From: Desmodesmus armatus
Lineage: Eukaryota; Chlorophyta; Chlorophyceae; Sphaeropleales; Scenedesmaceae
Length of the DNA stretch: 64,000 bases
Direction of reading: 5' to 3'
Assembly: GCA_007449985.2 (NCBI GenBank)
Contig: VIIQ02000138.1
Span: 1-64,000 of the forward strand
This document shows, one piece after another, positions 9,391-19,761 of this stretch. The position numbers were made by a program, and so were the translations under genes. Every line of letters begins with the position of its first letter. Within the stretch, counting starts at the first letter, position 1. The notes beneath the pieces are model-generated. The model was not told the DNA's origin, did no database searches, and worked only from the letters and a program-made list of their open reading frames with translations.

Positions 9391-12300
9391 ATGATAGCAG
9401 TTGGATCAGGGCTGATCCAGCACGCCCAGGCACTGCTAGCAGGCAGGCAGGCCATGTCAGCACTTTCCCGCCTGCTCGCCCTGCAGCAACGAGCCTGTGA
9501 TGTCAAGGCAGGTAAGTGATGCACTTGATGCTCTAGTGGGTGTTGTCGAGATACATTGAGATACATTGAAATACACCCTTGTAAAGCGGGCTGTTGCATG
9601 TCCCCAAGCAGTTGCAAGTACAGACACAACTGCTGCTGGCTGGTCGCCACACGACTGTTCAACCAGCATCAGCAGCCGTGCAAAGTGCTTGCATAGTATA
9701 ACACCATAACATTTAGCCACAAGCGCTGCGAACTGAGCAGCATGCTCTTGCATTTCCTGCAGGTGCTGGGGCACAGCAATACGGCCTCAACGTCAGTGCA
9801 TCCCCCTGCAGCAGCAGTGGCAGCAGCAGCAGCAGGTGCTGGCTACCACTGCCTCAACAGCACCAGCGACACCACCGTCATCAGCAGCAGCAACAGCGGC
9901 GGCCGGCCAGCAACACTGCCGTCCAGTCAGCACCTTACTCAACCCTCCACAGCCACACCTCTCCTTCACACACCAACCTAACCCCAGCCCCCACCAGTGA
10001 TTCAGACTACAGCATCGCAGTCCCCTCCTATGACAGAGCCAAAACCCTTCAGCGCAACACCCTCGGCGCCCTAGCAGCAGCGGGCATCGACTGCGGCAGT
10101 AGGGTGGATGTGTTCGTAGCAAATGAGTCAGAGGCAGAAAAGTATGCTGCAGTGCTGCAGCCCGGGAGCTACCGCTCTATTACCGTAGGGTGTTTGGGCA
10201 TTGGGCGGCAGCGGGACTTCATCCTGGACCACTACGGGGCAGGTGGGTGCTAAGCGCATCCTGTAAATCCGTCATTCAAAACATAGACACAGCTGCTGGT
10301 TTTGGCGGCAGGCTGGGCAGGTGGTTTTTGAGCCCAACCCCTTCAGCGCAACACCCTCAGTGCCCTAGCAGCAGCAGGCATCGACTGCGGCAGTAGGGTG
10401 GATGATTTTGTGGCAAATAAGTCCGAGGCAGAAAAGTATGCTGCAGTACTGCAGCCCGGGAGCTACCGCAGCATTACAGTTGGGTGCTTGGGCATTGGGC
10501 GGCAGCGGGACTTCATCCTGGACTGTACAGGACCACTACGGGGAAGGTAGGTGCTGGGTGCACTTACACTCAAACATTGCGTTTACAAGAACATAGGCAC
10601 AGCTGGCTGATCTTGGCGGCAGGCTGGTAATGTACTACATAGTAGTTTTTTCGAAAGCTACCGCAGCATGACATTGGGCTATTTAGGCAGCAGCGGGACT
10701 TCATCCTCGACCACTACGGAGCAGGTGGGTGCTGGCCGCCCCTGTCCACCCGTGCCTTGCGTCATCATAGGCATAGCACAGCTGCAACATTTGGCAGCAG
10801 GCTGGGCAGGCGGTTGGTTGTCTGACAGCTGCAGCAGCATTACAGTGAAGTGTCTAGGGCGGCAAAGGGAATACATCCTGGATCACTACGGGCCAGGTGG
10901 GTGCTGGGCGCAACTGTGCACCTATGCATTGAATGTTTTGAGGGGTGCTTCATGCCCTATCAGCTTGGTTGGCTGCTGAAAGGGCGATCAGGCGATCAGG
11001 CGAGGCGAGTAGTAGTAGCATTGCGCCATTTTAAATAGAGGCACGGCAGCTGGACTAGGCGGCAGGCTGAGCAGCTTTTGGTTTGAAAGCTGCTGCAGCA
11101 TTACAGTGGGGTGCCTGGGTATTGGGCGGCGGCGAGACTTCATCTTGGATCACTACTGGGAAGGTAGGTGTTGAGCTGCAGCTTGGGCCAGCCTACCCCG
11201 GTACGAACTGCATATGTCCAACCCACAAGTACAGCTCACGTTCGAATGGTGTTCAAGCCCGTGCTCGAGGGGTCTAGCCACCGGGGTGGCGACACACAGA
11301 CTTGAGAGCAGAGCGGGGTGCAGTTGGTCTCTACTTCTTTGCAGCAGATTTTCAACTGGGGTGCCTACCAGGGCGCCGAAAGGGCGGCGGCGACGGATCG
11401 TCTTGGTTTGCTGTGCGGCAGATGCGTGCTGCGTGCACCTGGCCTTAAGTTGAGCTTCCTGCCCCCCTACCCATGTACTGCCTGCACTGTGCTGTCAGGC
11501 CGTCAGGTGGTGATGGTGGATGATGACCTGCAGCGCTTCATGCATGTGTATGATGACGCAGCAGCACAGGTAGAGTGAGGGGGATGCGGGGGTGTGGGGG
11601 CCAGACCCTAGACAGATCTGACTGTTAAAGCAAACAGATTTACGCAATCTGAGTGGTTGTGCCTGGGGTGTCTGAGCAGAACATCCAATCTCCAAGCACC
11701 TCGTAGTTTTTGTTTGGGTAGGGTATGTACTACAGTGCACATGTGTGGTGATACCGGTTTTGTTGGTGCCTCTGGCCGTATGGTGCAGGTGGGACAGCAC
11801 AGGGTCATGCCAATTTGGAGCACCCCCCTTCCCGCTCTTGACAGCTGCCTTTCCTGACATGTCTGAAGTATCCCCCCCCCCTGTTCCTGTCACGCGCACA
11901 TGGCACGGATGGTCGTGACACATGTTTGGCGCTGATGGTCGTGACCGACCGTCACTGTATGTGTATGTGTGTGCAGGTTGACCTGCACCGGGCCATCCTG
12001 CGTGGGTTCCAGCTGAGCCGTGACCATGGCTGCTACCTGTGGGGCCTCAGCAACAGCAGCAACAAGTTCTTCATGAGGGAGACATACAGCGTGGGCTGGT
12101 GCTTCTTCCAGGTGGGGACTGGACGCTCAGAGGGGGGGGAAGGAGGGGGGGGGGCAGTGTGCTGGTATGTGGTTGGCACCAGAAGGGACGGTTGGGGGCA
12201 GGTGGCGGGTGACAGGGGGGGGGGGGAGGGGTGCATGCCCCAGTGGCACTGTTAGGATGTTGCCGGCAGATGTAGGGTGGTGGCAGCAGCTCTTGTGGTG

Positions 12301-13117
12301 CTCAGCAAGATGTTGAACATGGCATAGGTACAGACGTTTCTGCAGCAGTGTGCGCACGCATTGCCGGTGCCTTGCTTGTAGTTCCATGCGGCATGCACAC
12401 ACATATGCAGCGGATTGTATTGCGGTTGGGGGTCGCTGCTTATTCTCACCACATCCCCCTTTCCCCTCTCCCTGCAGGGACCTTTCATGGCTTTCAGAGT
12501 GCGTCATGGCGTGCGCCTGCACCCACAGTACCACGAAATCAAGGAGGATGTGCAGTATTCGCTCTTACACTGCGAGCTGGACGACAAGCTGTTGAGGCTC
12601 AACGGTCTTGGCCTAAACGCCAAGCCCTAAGGTGCGTTGGTTGACCGGCAGCTGTGCCGGTCTCGCGACGCCAGTGTCGAATTACCTCACACGTATCATA
12701 GTCCAATGTTAGAATGCAGCTACAGGTCCCTGGGGTTGTGGCGGGCATCATGTTGACGGGCAGGCTGGCGGGGTCCCGCGACCGACCGACTCGGCTCGGA
12801 ATGGAGCTTAGGCTGCGCGATCCTCTCGCAACTATAATATGCTGGAAGCTCAATCGTGGGTCATATGCACGGTAGTTTCCGCCTTTTTTGTCTGCCCGTA
12901 TGCAGGCAAGGAGCCTGGCGGCCTTCAGACGCACTTGAACGCAGCCAAGCGCGAGGCCCAGGCAGCCGCCAACAGGGACTACCTGATGTCCAGATACGGC
13001 AGATACATCCACTCGTGGGCGCCTGACAAACCTCACCCGAAGCTGCGGCGAAGTTCCAAGCACAAAGTGCAACCGCTGCCAGCTGAGCATCTTTATGGAC
13101 TCTCAGGATCCTCATGA
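9391..13117 (+). CDS. TET/JBP-associated-glycosyltransferase-like protein, with an in-frame stop at an exon end
   Basis: Six exons chain in phase: 9391-9511, 9763-10242, 11499-11569, 11977-12111, 12478-12631, 12906-13117 (390 codons plus stop). After a Q/H/S-rich N-terminus of about 125 residues come YSIAVPSYDRAKTLQRNTL, VFVANESEAEKYAAVL, GCLGIGRQRDFILDHYG, then VVMVDDDLQRF with a DDD metal/nucleotide-sugar motif. Later exons give GCYLWGLSNSSNKFF, EDVQYSLLHCELDD and EPGGLQTHLN. This order matches the glycosyltransferase family found in phages, large DNA viruses and some eukaryotes that modifies hydroxymethylated pyrimidines (TAGT, relatives of base-J glucosyltransferase); identification is from remembered motif order. 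Codon 320, TAA at 12628-12630, is in frame just before the GTGCGT donor, so the EPGGLQ exon may be lost, or a weaker donor at 12605 (GTCTTG, same phase) may be used. The start ATG is chosen as the first in the open frame and is uncertain. Confidence 0.68.
10323..11170 (+). repeat. Four tandem decayed copies of the glycosyltransferase exon 2 tail
   Basis: The exon 2 tail at about 10025-10242 is followed in the same intron by related segments. One near-complete copy is at about 10337-10550 (LAAAGIDCGSRVDDFVANKS, then LGIGRQRDFILD with an inserted 10-base segment breaking the frame). Three shorter copies are at about 10655-10725, 10826-10898 and 11085-11165, each keeping the RDFILDHYG/REYILDHYG block and the following GTGGGTGC- or GTAGGTG-type donor. 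Spacing is 160-300 bp. All sit before exon 3 (DDD motif, 11499). Only the first joins exon 3 in phase with an intact frame. Confidence 0.92.
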
Positions 13118-14981
13118 TGTATTGATGACAGTGTCGCGTTATGCCGGCGCGGCTTTTGAAGTGCCAGTGTATGTGATGCGTGGCACGTATATGACCCATC
13201 AGAGCTGATCAGGTGTGGAGGTTGGTGGGGCAAGGCGGTCGACAGTGCCCCTACAGCTCAGGTGCCAGCAGTGCTGGCAGGGTGTTGAGGCCCGGAGGTC
13301 AACACTTGCTGGTGACACTGGGCTGGGGTGCTGTATTTGCTAGCATGCTAGCACATGTGCTGCTGCAGCAGCAGGTGGGGGTTAGGCTACAGCAGCGACC
13401 ATCCAGCTGCCAACACCATGCTTCAATACAGTACAGTATTCTTATATCTTTTCGTTGACAGACACGGCAGCTTCAGCCTCTGCGATCTTACTACAACACA
13501 GTACAGTATTTTGGAGACAAGGTCCCAACCTCAGCACTAGCCAGCAAGCCAAGGGCTCATGAGGGTGCCCCGAAGGGCCTTCAACTTGTCGTACCCCAGG
13601 GGCCAGTCTCTCAGGTCAGGTGTGGGGGCGATCAAGATCACCCGCAAGCCAGCCGTCAATTCCAGTAGCATTCTTGTTTTCAGTGGTGCGCCAGCCCCGG
13701 CAGGGTTCTCAGACACTCGTGCACTAGAAGATGCTGCCGCACCTCTCGCAGCAGGCATGGATCGAACGCAAGACCTATGGCAACCTTATGTGATCAACGG
13801 AGGCTGCTGATGCATGCAGTTGCCTCAACTGTTGAGCAGTTGAGTATGTGTGCTTTGTTTTGTGTGTCATGCTGCTGGGAGCGCTCTGGCGTGTGCAACA
13901 GTGCTGAGTCTGACCCTTTCATGTATGCGCAAGTAGCCATGCATGCGCAAATATTTCCCATTAATAGGACTGCAGCCGATGCAGCAGTTGGGGTGTGGTG
14001 ACGGTGTTGTGCAGTTGACTGTCAATAAGAGGCGTCGTATACTGTGCTAAGCCTTTTGAGGCACTCGAAAGATGTACGGCCTTGGTTGTTGATGAGTGAG
14101 AGTGATGACAGTGATGGGAGCTGTGGCTGTGGGCCACCGCCGGTGGCAGCCTCCGGCTGTTTTGTGCCTGCAATGGGGAGATGCACGGCAGTCTTTTGCA
14201 CATTGTACCCTGGACAGTGCACTGGCGTGGTTTTCGTCCTCATAAAAGCGCCAGGCTTGTCTGTTTTGATCCTCAGTATTTGGTTCCTTCTGGTTGTTTC
14301 TCAGCGGCTATTTTCGTGATATCAGCTGACTGCAGTGAATGGCTGGCATGAGCTCTTGAGCTTCATAGCTACAGGTGTAACTTTGATTTTTTTTATTTGA
14401 TGTCACAGCTGGCAATCTTGCCAGCACAATGCAACTGTTGCAACTTGCCAGTGGGTACCCACCAGCCTGGTTGATTCTGCCGCAGTCTGCCCCAGCAGGG
14501 CATGTTGTGCCGATCAGTTTCCAAGCAGGCTCAGATTGCTGACAAATCACTGGACCTGTGCCTGGATGGAGTGATCGAGCTTGCTGCTTCGCCAGCCTAG
14601 GCTGGCATCTCGATACACTCACATGGATACACTGCATGCCCATGAACATGACCTCCACAACTTCAGAGTGGTCAAGCACACGCCACCTAAAAAAGCAACA
14701 AAAACGCAAGACTCCTGATTCATCGTTCAATTCATCAATTCAATGAGTTGCAGGTATCTAACCGTAACCATAACCAGAAACGTCGACAGATGCAGCCCAG
14801 GCTGAGCTGTGGCAGAGCCTACTGAGTGTGTGCAGCACATAGTGTCGTGTTACAACTCCTTTGTCCTCAGAACAGCTGCGGTGGGTGCAGTCTGTGTCTG
14901 CGGTTTTCGTGCTGCTGTGCTGTGCACAGTTGGGGCTCTGGTGGTTCACTGTGCTATCCCTGGTGCAGGCCTGACAACACG
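13118..14981. other. Intergenic region with a dispersed repeat; no gene recognised
   Basis: This is the space between the glycosyltransferase stop and the first MYND-family ATG. It includes one copy of a 51-bp dispersed repeat (13447-13497, minus) flanked by AGTACAGTATT strings. A minus-strand open frame at 13537-13758 contains DLRDWPLGYDKLKALRGTL but matches nothing I recognise. A small 5'UTR intron of the MYND gene probably occupies 14881-14968 (GTGGGT to GTGCAG), since the same sequence occurs upstream of other copies. Confidence 0.5.
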
Positions 14982-16909
14982 ATGTCCAACGCTTATGTTA
15001 CTGCCTGGACAGCATGCATCAAGGAGCTGCAACGACTGTCCGCTGCAGCAAGTATTGCTGAGACAGAGGTCCAGGCTTTTGATCGTCTTGTAGCTGATCT
15101 CTGCCAGCAGGCCCCGCCCCTGCCCCATGCAGCGTGGAAGAAGCTGGTGCAGGACGTGCAGGTTAAGTGTGCTGGCATTCCATGCACACAGTGGCCTGAA
15201 AGGACGGTTGTCAACACACACAGTTTGGTGCACACACCCTCAGGGCCTGTTGAACAGCCAGCATAATCAGAGACTCCTGGCGCCAGGCTGGCTGGCACAT
15301 ACTACCTTGTTGCGGTCAGTCAACACCCGCACCTGGACTCCAACAACAGCAATCACGTTGGGCAGACAGCACACACACCTTCAAATATACATGCTGAATT
15401 CAACTTACATGCTGCTTGTTGGCACAGTGGGAGGTTGTTGGCGGGCCTCACAGTCGTGCTGACATGCTGCTGCTTTTGCATGCAGGCAACAGCCAAGCTG
15501 GCGGGTCTGTGCGTCCAGGCAGTGCAGCAGCCAGATGACGAGCGACAGCTTCTATCCATTGCAGCCTTTCATGCTCTGAATGCCTGGCTCGCCAAAGCTG
15601 TGGGCACCATGCGCACAGCGCTGGGCTCCCGCACTGCGGCTGCTGTGAAACGGCAGCTGCAGGAGTCGCAGCTGCTGCAGCACCTGGGTCCTGCCATGGA
15701 TGCTGCAGCGGCGCGGCTCACAGCAGCTGTAGCAGCACTAGAAGCAGCCACCAGCGGCAGCAGTGACGGCAGCAGCAGCGCAGGCATGTCATCCAGCACA
15801 CAGGAGGACAGCATCCAGGAGCAGCTGTCCCGTTATGAGCAGGCAGATAGGCACTGTGGCTTGCTGCTGAAGGCCTTTCAGCTGACCAGCGAAGCTTTGT
15901 CACAGCAGGCGGTGTTCACCTCTGAAACGGCACTGCCTACAGCACCTGCAGCCATGCGCATGATCCTCACAGGGTTCCAAGCCTGCAGCAGGATGCAGCA
16001 GCTGTGGCAGCAGCAGAAGAAGGAGCAGCTGCCGCTGCAGGCCGGCATATCAGGGGCATTCTGCAGCAGTTTCGTCAGCAGGGAACGCTGCTTGGCGCTG
16101 GTACTGCCGGTAGGAGTGTACAGTGACAAGTTGGGGTCAACTGCTGCAGGACGGGAGCCGCTGCTGTCACCTGACTTCGTGTCTTGCCTCGCGATAGTCC
16201 TGGTTGCCACTGTGCTGGGGCTTGACACCAGCAGTGGTGCTGGGACGGGGGCTGCAGCCACACCAGCAACAAGCAGCAGCAGTGCACCAGGGGTAAGAAG
16301 CAGCACAGGCCAGCAAGTGCCAGGGGCGGAGGGGCAACAGCAGCAACATCAGGCTAGCAGCAGCGGCAGCAGCAGTAGTAGCAGCAGCGACGGGGTGCTG
16401 CTGGACAGCCTGACGCCGCTGTCCTGCGGCTTGTTTGACATACTGGGTGTCACCAAGGAGACAGTGCTGCAGGCTGCAAGGCTGCTCAAGTCTGCAGAGA
16501 TCACAAGCGTAAGGGAGATGCGACCGTTGGAGTGCACCTACGGCCGTGTGCTCCGGTACCAAGTGAGTTGGTCTGGTTGTTGTGTGCTCCAGAGTGCAAT
16601 GCAATGTGTTGAACCTTGCAATGCTGTATGTTGAATTTTCCATTGTTGTGTGATGAACCCTGTCATGATCTGTGCTGAACTTTGCAACGCGTTCCAGTGC
16701 CCCTTGAATTGGTGTATCTAGCTACGTAGCTACGCGCCCTAAGGAACCTGCAGGGAACTTATGCGATAACGTATTTGTGCTGGGCCCATGTACACAACAT
16801 GTGTACGAAGTGTCTGTACACCCTCATGCACAGAGCCAGTACATGGTGTGGCACTGCGTGCAGCCATCGTGCCCATCGAGCTGTTTGTGGTAAAAATGTG
16901 TACTACAGA

Positions 16910-16975
16910 ACAGTACTGCAGTACAGTACAGTACAGTACTGCACAGTGCAGTACAGTTTTGTGCAGTGCAGTAAT
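16910..16975. repeat. GTACA-type microsatellite in intron 2 of MYND copy 1
   Basis: Repeats of gtaca/gtact and GTGCA occur in the intron between exons 2 and 3. A longer, purer (GTACA)n tract lies in the same intron of copy 4 (47029-47100), so the microsatellite probably predates the duplication. Confidence 0.85.
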
Positions 16976-17739
16976 GTGTAATTTATAAGCTCTGTAGGTT
17001 AGTTATATGCTGACATCTTGCATTGAGCACAAACCTGTGCCTCACTTTGAATTGCCTGAACAAGCTTTGCTGACATTGCGCATCATGAGTCATGTCGTCA
17101 TGGGTGTGATGAATCCTGCCTTGTGACATACTGCAACTCAATCAATCAATCAACAGCATGCGATCCTGTCTTGCTGTGCATAGGTGGATCAAGCCAAGGG
17201 TGCCGTCAATGCACAGCTGCTGCTGCAGCTGGAAACAGAACTGCTGCTAGGCTTGACAGTGCTGCAGCTGACAGCAAGCATACCTGACAGTTGCCGGAGG
17301 CACGGACAGCACGGGCTCTGGCGTGTCAGCTGTGTAGCTGTGATACTCTGCGCAGTCTGTGGCGTGTGGCTGGCCTACACAAGCTGCCCCGACCGGCAAA
17401 CTACACGGGCCCACAGATGGCACTGCAGCTGCTGCCATCCCCTGACAGATTGCAGCAGCCGGCCCCTGCCATGCCCCAGCAGCACCGGCAGCCGCCGCAG
17501 CTTGTTGAGTGGTGTTGGTTGGCACCCACAGCACCTCTGCTGACAGAGCTGCTGCCGTTGCTGACCCGCCTTGGCTTGACAGAGGTGCAGCAGCAGTGGC
17601 AGCAGCAGCAGCAGCCAGCAGCCTTCCCCTCGGGGCAGCCACATAGGGCAGTTACAGCCACAGTGCAGTTATGCATGAAGGGTCTGCTGTCCTTACTGAC
17701 ATCCTCAGTCACTGAGCGGTGCGAGTGCCAGCGTCTGAC

Positions 17740-18020
17740 GCTGCAACAGCAGCAGCAAAGGAGTTACCAGCAGCAGCAAAGGGGTCACCAGCAGCAGCAG
17801 AGGGGTCACCAGCAGCAGCAGAGGGGTCACCAGCAGCAGCAGAGGGGTCACCAGCAGCAGCAGAGGGGTCACCAGCAGCAGCAGAGGGGTCACCAGCAGC
17901 AGCAGAGGGGTCACCAGCAGCAGCAGAGGAGTTACCAGCAGCAGCAGCAGCAGAGGGGTCAGCAGCAGCAGCAGCAGCAGCAGAGGGCCACCACCAGCAG
18001 CAGCAGCAGCAGCAGCAGCA
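17740..18020. repeat. Coding minisatellite, 18-bp CAG-rich unit
   Basis: The unit 'cagcagcagaggggtcac' repeats about eight to nine times and grades into pure CAG. In the family's ancestral frame it encodes EGSPAAA repeats (also present in copy 5). In the frame open here upstream it encodes GHQQQQR. Length change in such a tract is an easy source of frame change. Confidence 0.9.
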
Positions 18021-19082
18021 GGAGGACCTCGCGATTACCACGACACCTACACTTGCGTCCTCCTGGCGCATGTTGGTTGCGTCATCAGCTTCTGTGAGGC
18101 AGGGCTGCGCTGTGCAGCTGGGCTGCTCAATGCAGCAGCAATGGCAGCAGCCGCCAGTGTTGCTGGTGGTGCCACCACAGGTGGCGCAGCAGCAGCAGCA
18201 CAGGGAGCTAGGGCTGTTGGTGTTCAATTGCAGGACTTTGTCACATTGTTGTCTCTGTTGTGCTACACCGGAGACCACCCACGAAGCCCCGGCCCTCTCG
18301 TGCTGTTGGCGCTTGTAGCGGGGCCAGGCTCCCAGGTGCAGCGCCAGCTGCACAGCCTGCTAGCCACCTTGGTCAAGCTCGGCGGGTGGGGTAAGGGCAC
18401 ACTTGGGAGCAAGGTAGCACTGCAGTGCCGTGCTGCTGCGGGCTATGCGGCTTCAATGCTGCTTGTTGGCGCTTCTGAAGACACCCAGCAGCAGCAGCAA
18501 CATATTGGGGCACTGACAGCTGGGGCGGTTGCTGCACCAGACTGCAGCAGCGTGGCAAGCGACCATGCCAATGCAGTAGCCATGCTGCCCAGTGTGGTTG
18601 TCACTGGCCGCTGCTGCGTACAGTGGGCTGAGCAGCTGCAGGAGGAGCGAGGGCTCCGCAGCGGTCAGCAGCAGCAGCAACATCAGTGCAAGCAGGGGTG
18701 TGATATGTGCTCCTTGGTAGTGCATGAGCCCCTGACATGGGGTCTCACTGTGCTGCTGCCAGCTGTGCATCAGTGGCTGGCTGCAGGCAGCACGTGTGAC
18801 CAGCTGACCGCTGCTGGCTACGCGGCACAGCCAGTGCTGCAGCAGCTGGAGCAGTTGAGGGCAACTCTGCAGGTCCTGCAGGACATCCCACCGGACCATC
18901 CGGTGACAGCAGCACTGCTGGCGGCAGCCCAGCAGCTGCAGCCCATAGGGTCAGCCCTGTGCTCCTTTGCTGTGCCCGGCATGTGCAACAACCCTAGTTG
19001 CATGGATATGTCGCACCTGTCGGAGCTGGCGTTAGTGTCGGGGCGCAGCCACATGTGTGGGGCCTGCCGTGTGGCCACATAA

Positions 19083-19380
19083 AAGCAACAAGGCTATTCA
19101 AAAAGCCCGCTCCACAAGCACCTCCTGTAAATCGGTTGAGTCTCACATTGCTTGCTGGCTTCTGTGTGTCTGCCCTTTGAGTGGAGCAGTCATCACCACT
19201 CAGGAAGGACTAGACTCCGGATTTGCTGGAATTTGGCATAGGGTAGGTGCGCAAGGCTTTCACCCAGCCATCCACCCGGAAGATGCTCGGCTAGTAGATA
19301 GTTTCAAACAAAACAATCACACAGCCTGCTGACCACATCACTGCTGCCGGTTCTAAATGTGCCTCTGCAGGTGTATTGAC
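19083..19380. other. Spacer between MYND copy 1 and the small secreted-protein gene
   Basis: It holds the 3' flank of the MYND copy with TGTAA near 19128 and the 5' flank of the next gene. A CTGCAG just before 19371 could be an intron acceptor for an upstream untranslated exon. Nothing else is recognised. Confidence 0.4.
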
Positions 19381-19761
19381 ATGAGGTGCCACATGGCAAT
19401 CATGGCCCTTATGCTGGTGGCGCTTGTGTCAGCAGGCAGTGCGGCTGCTGTGCCTCGTCGGATGCTGCTGAACAATGACGAACCAGTTGAGGATGTCAGC
19501 AATTGCATCAAGAAATGTGACAAGATGTTGCCCAAAGGCGTAGAGGGTTGTGTTTATTCGACAAACCGCTACCTTCAGAGTTTTGCGGACCAGAAGGCCC
19601 AGGCGAGACTACCACCACCAACGCAGAAGGACCTTGCTCCGTTCCTCAAGATGCTGCGCGCGGACGAGGAAAGGTGTCGCGCGGGATGGGTCCGGTGGGT
19701 TGATCAGTGCAAGGCTGACTGCCGCGCAGGAGAGGGCTTCCCTACGGGCCTTCATCCCTGA
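19381..19761 (+). CDS. Small secreted Cys-rich protein with two CX3C motifs, function unknown
   Basis: Single open exon, 126 residues from ATG 19381 (an in-frame ATG at 19357 is also possible). The N-terminus carries a clear signal peptide with hydrophobic core AIMALMLVALVSAGSAAA, probably cleaved before VPRRMLL. The mature part is mostly polar and helical-looking. It has six Cys: CIKKC near residue 43, GC near 58, RC near 104 and QCKADC near 113-118. Paired CX3C motifs resemble helical-hairpin folds, but here they are about 70 residues apart and I recognise no family. Codon use and composition look like a real gene. No neighbour suggests a role. It may be extracellular or wall-associated. 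Confidence 0.6.
   Translation: MRCHMAIMALMLVALVSAGSAAAVPRRMLLNNDEPVEDVSNCIKKCDKMLPKGVEGCVYSTNRYLQSFADQKAQARLPPPTQKDLAPFLKMLRADEERCRAGWVRWVDQCKADCRAGEGFPTGLHP

Larger units (their letters stand above)
14982..19082 (+). pseudogene. MYND-finger family copy 1, frameshifted and with a truncated finger
   Basis: Three exons as in the rest of the family: 14982-15161, 15486-16562, 17184-19082. Exon 1 (MSNAYVTAWTACIKELQRL ... AAWKKLVQDVQ) and exon 2 (LLQHLGPAMDAAAARLTAAV, LTPLSCGLFDILGVTKETV) are open. In exon 3 the homologous reading moves between all three frames: after LTASIPDS near 17290, near 17720, and again within or after the CAG-rich block near 18030. The C-terminus reads CNNPSCMDMSHLSELALVSG and CGACRVAT-stop. 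The second half of the MYND finger (RYCGRACQ ... HKPVC in other copies) is therefore absent. A TGTAA sequence 46 bases past the stop could be the poly(A) signal used in volvocine algae. Frameshifts could be sequencing errors; the missing half-finger cannot be a single-base error. Confidence 0.75.

Noticed and set aside
13537..13758. Minus-strand frame containing DLRDWPLGYDKLKALRGTL
   Set aside because: It looks slightly protein-like but I recognise no family, and it has no visible splice sites or conserved context.
15353..15559. Minus-strand frames within MYND copy 1
   Set aside because: Shadows of the plus-strand exon, which is supported by homology to five other copies.
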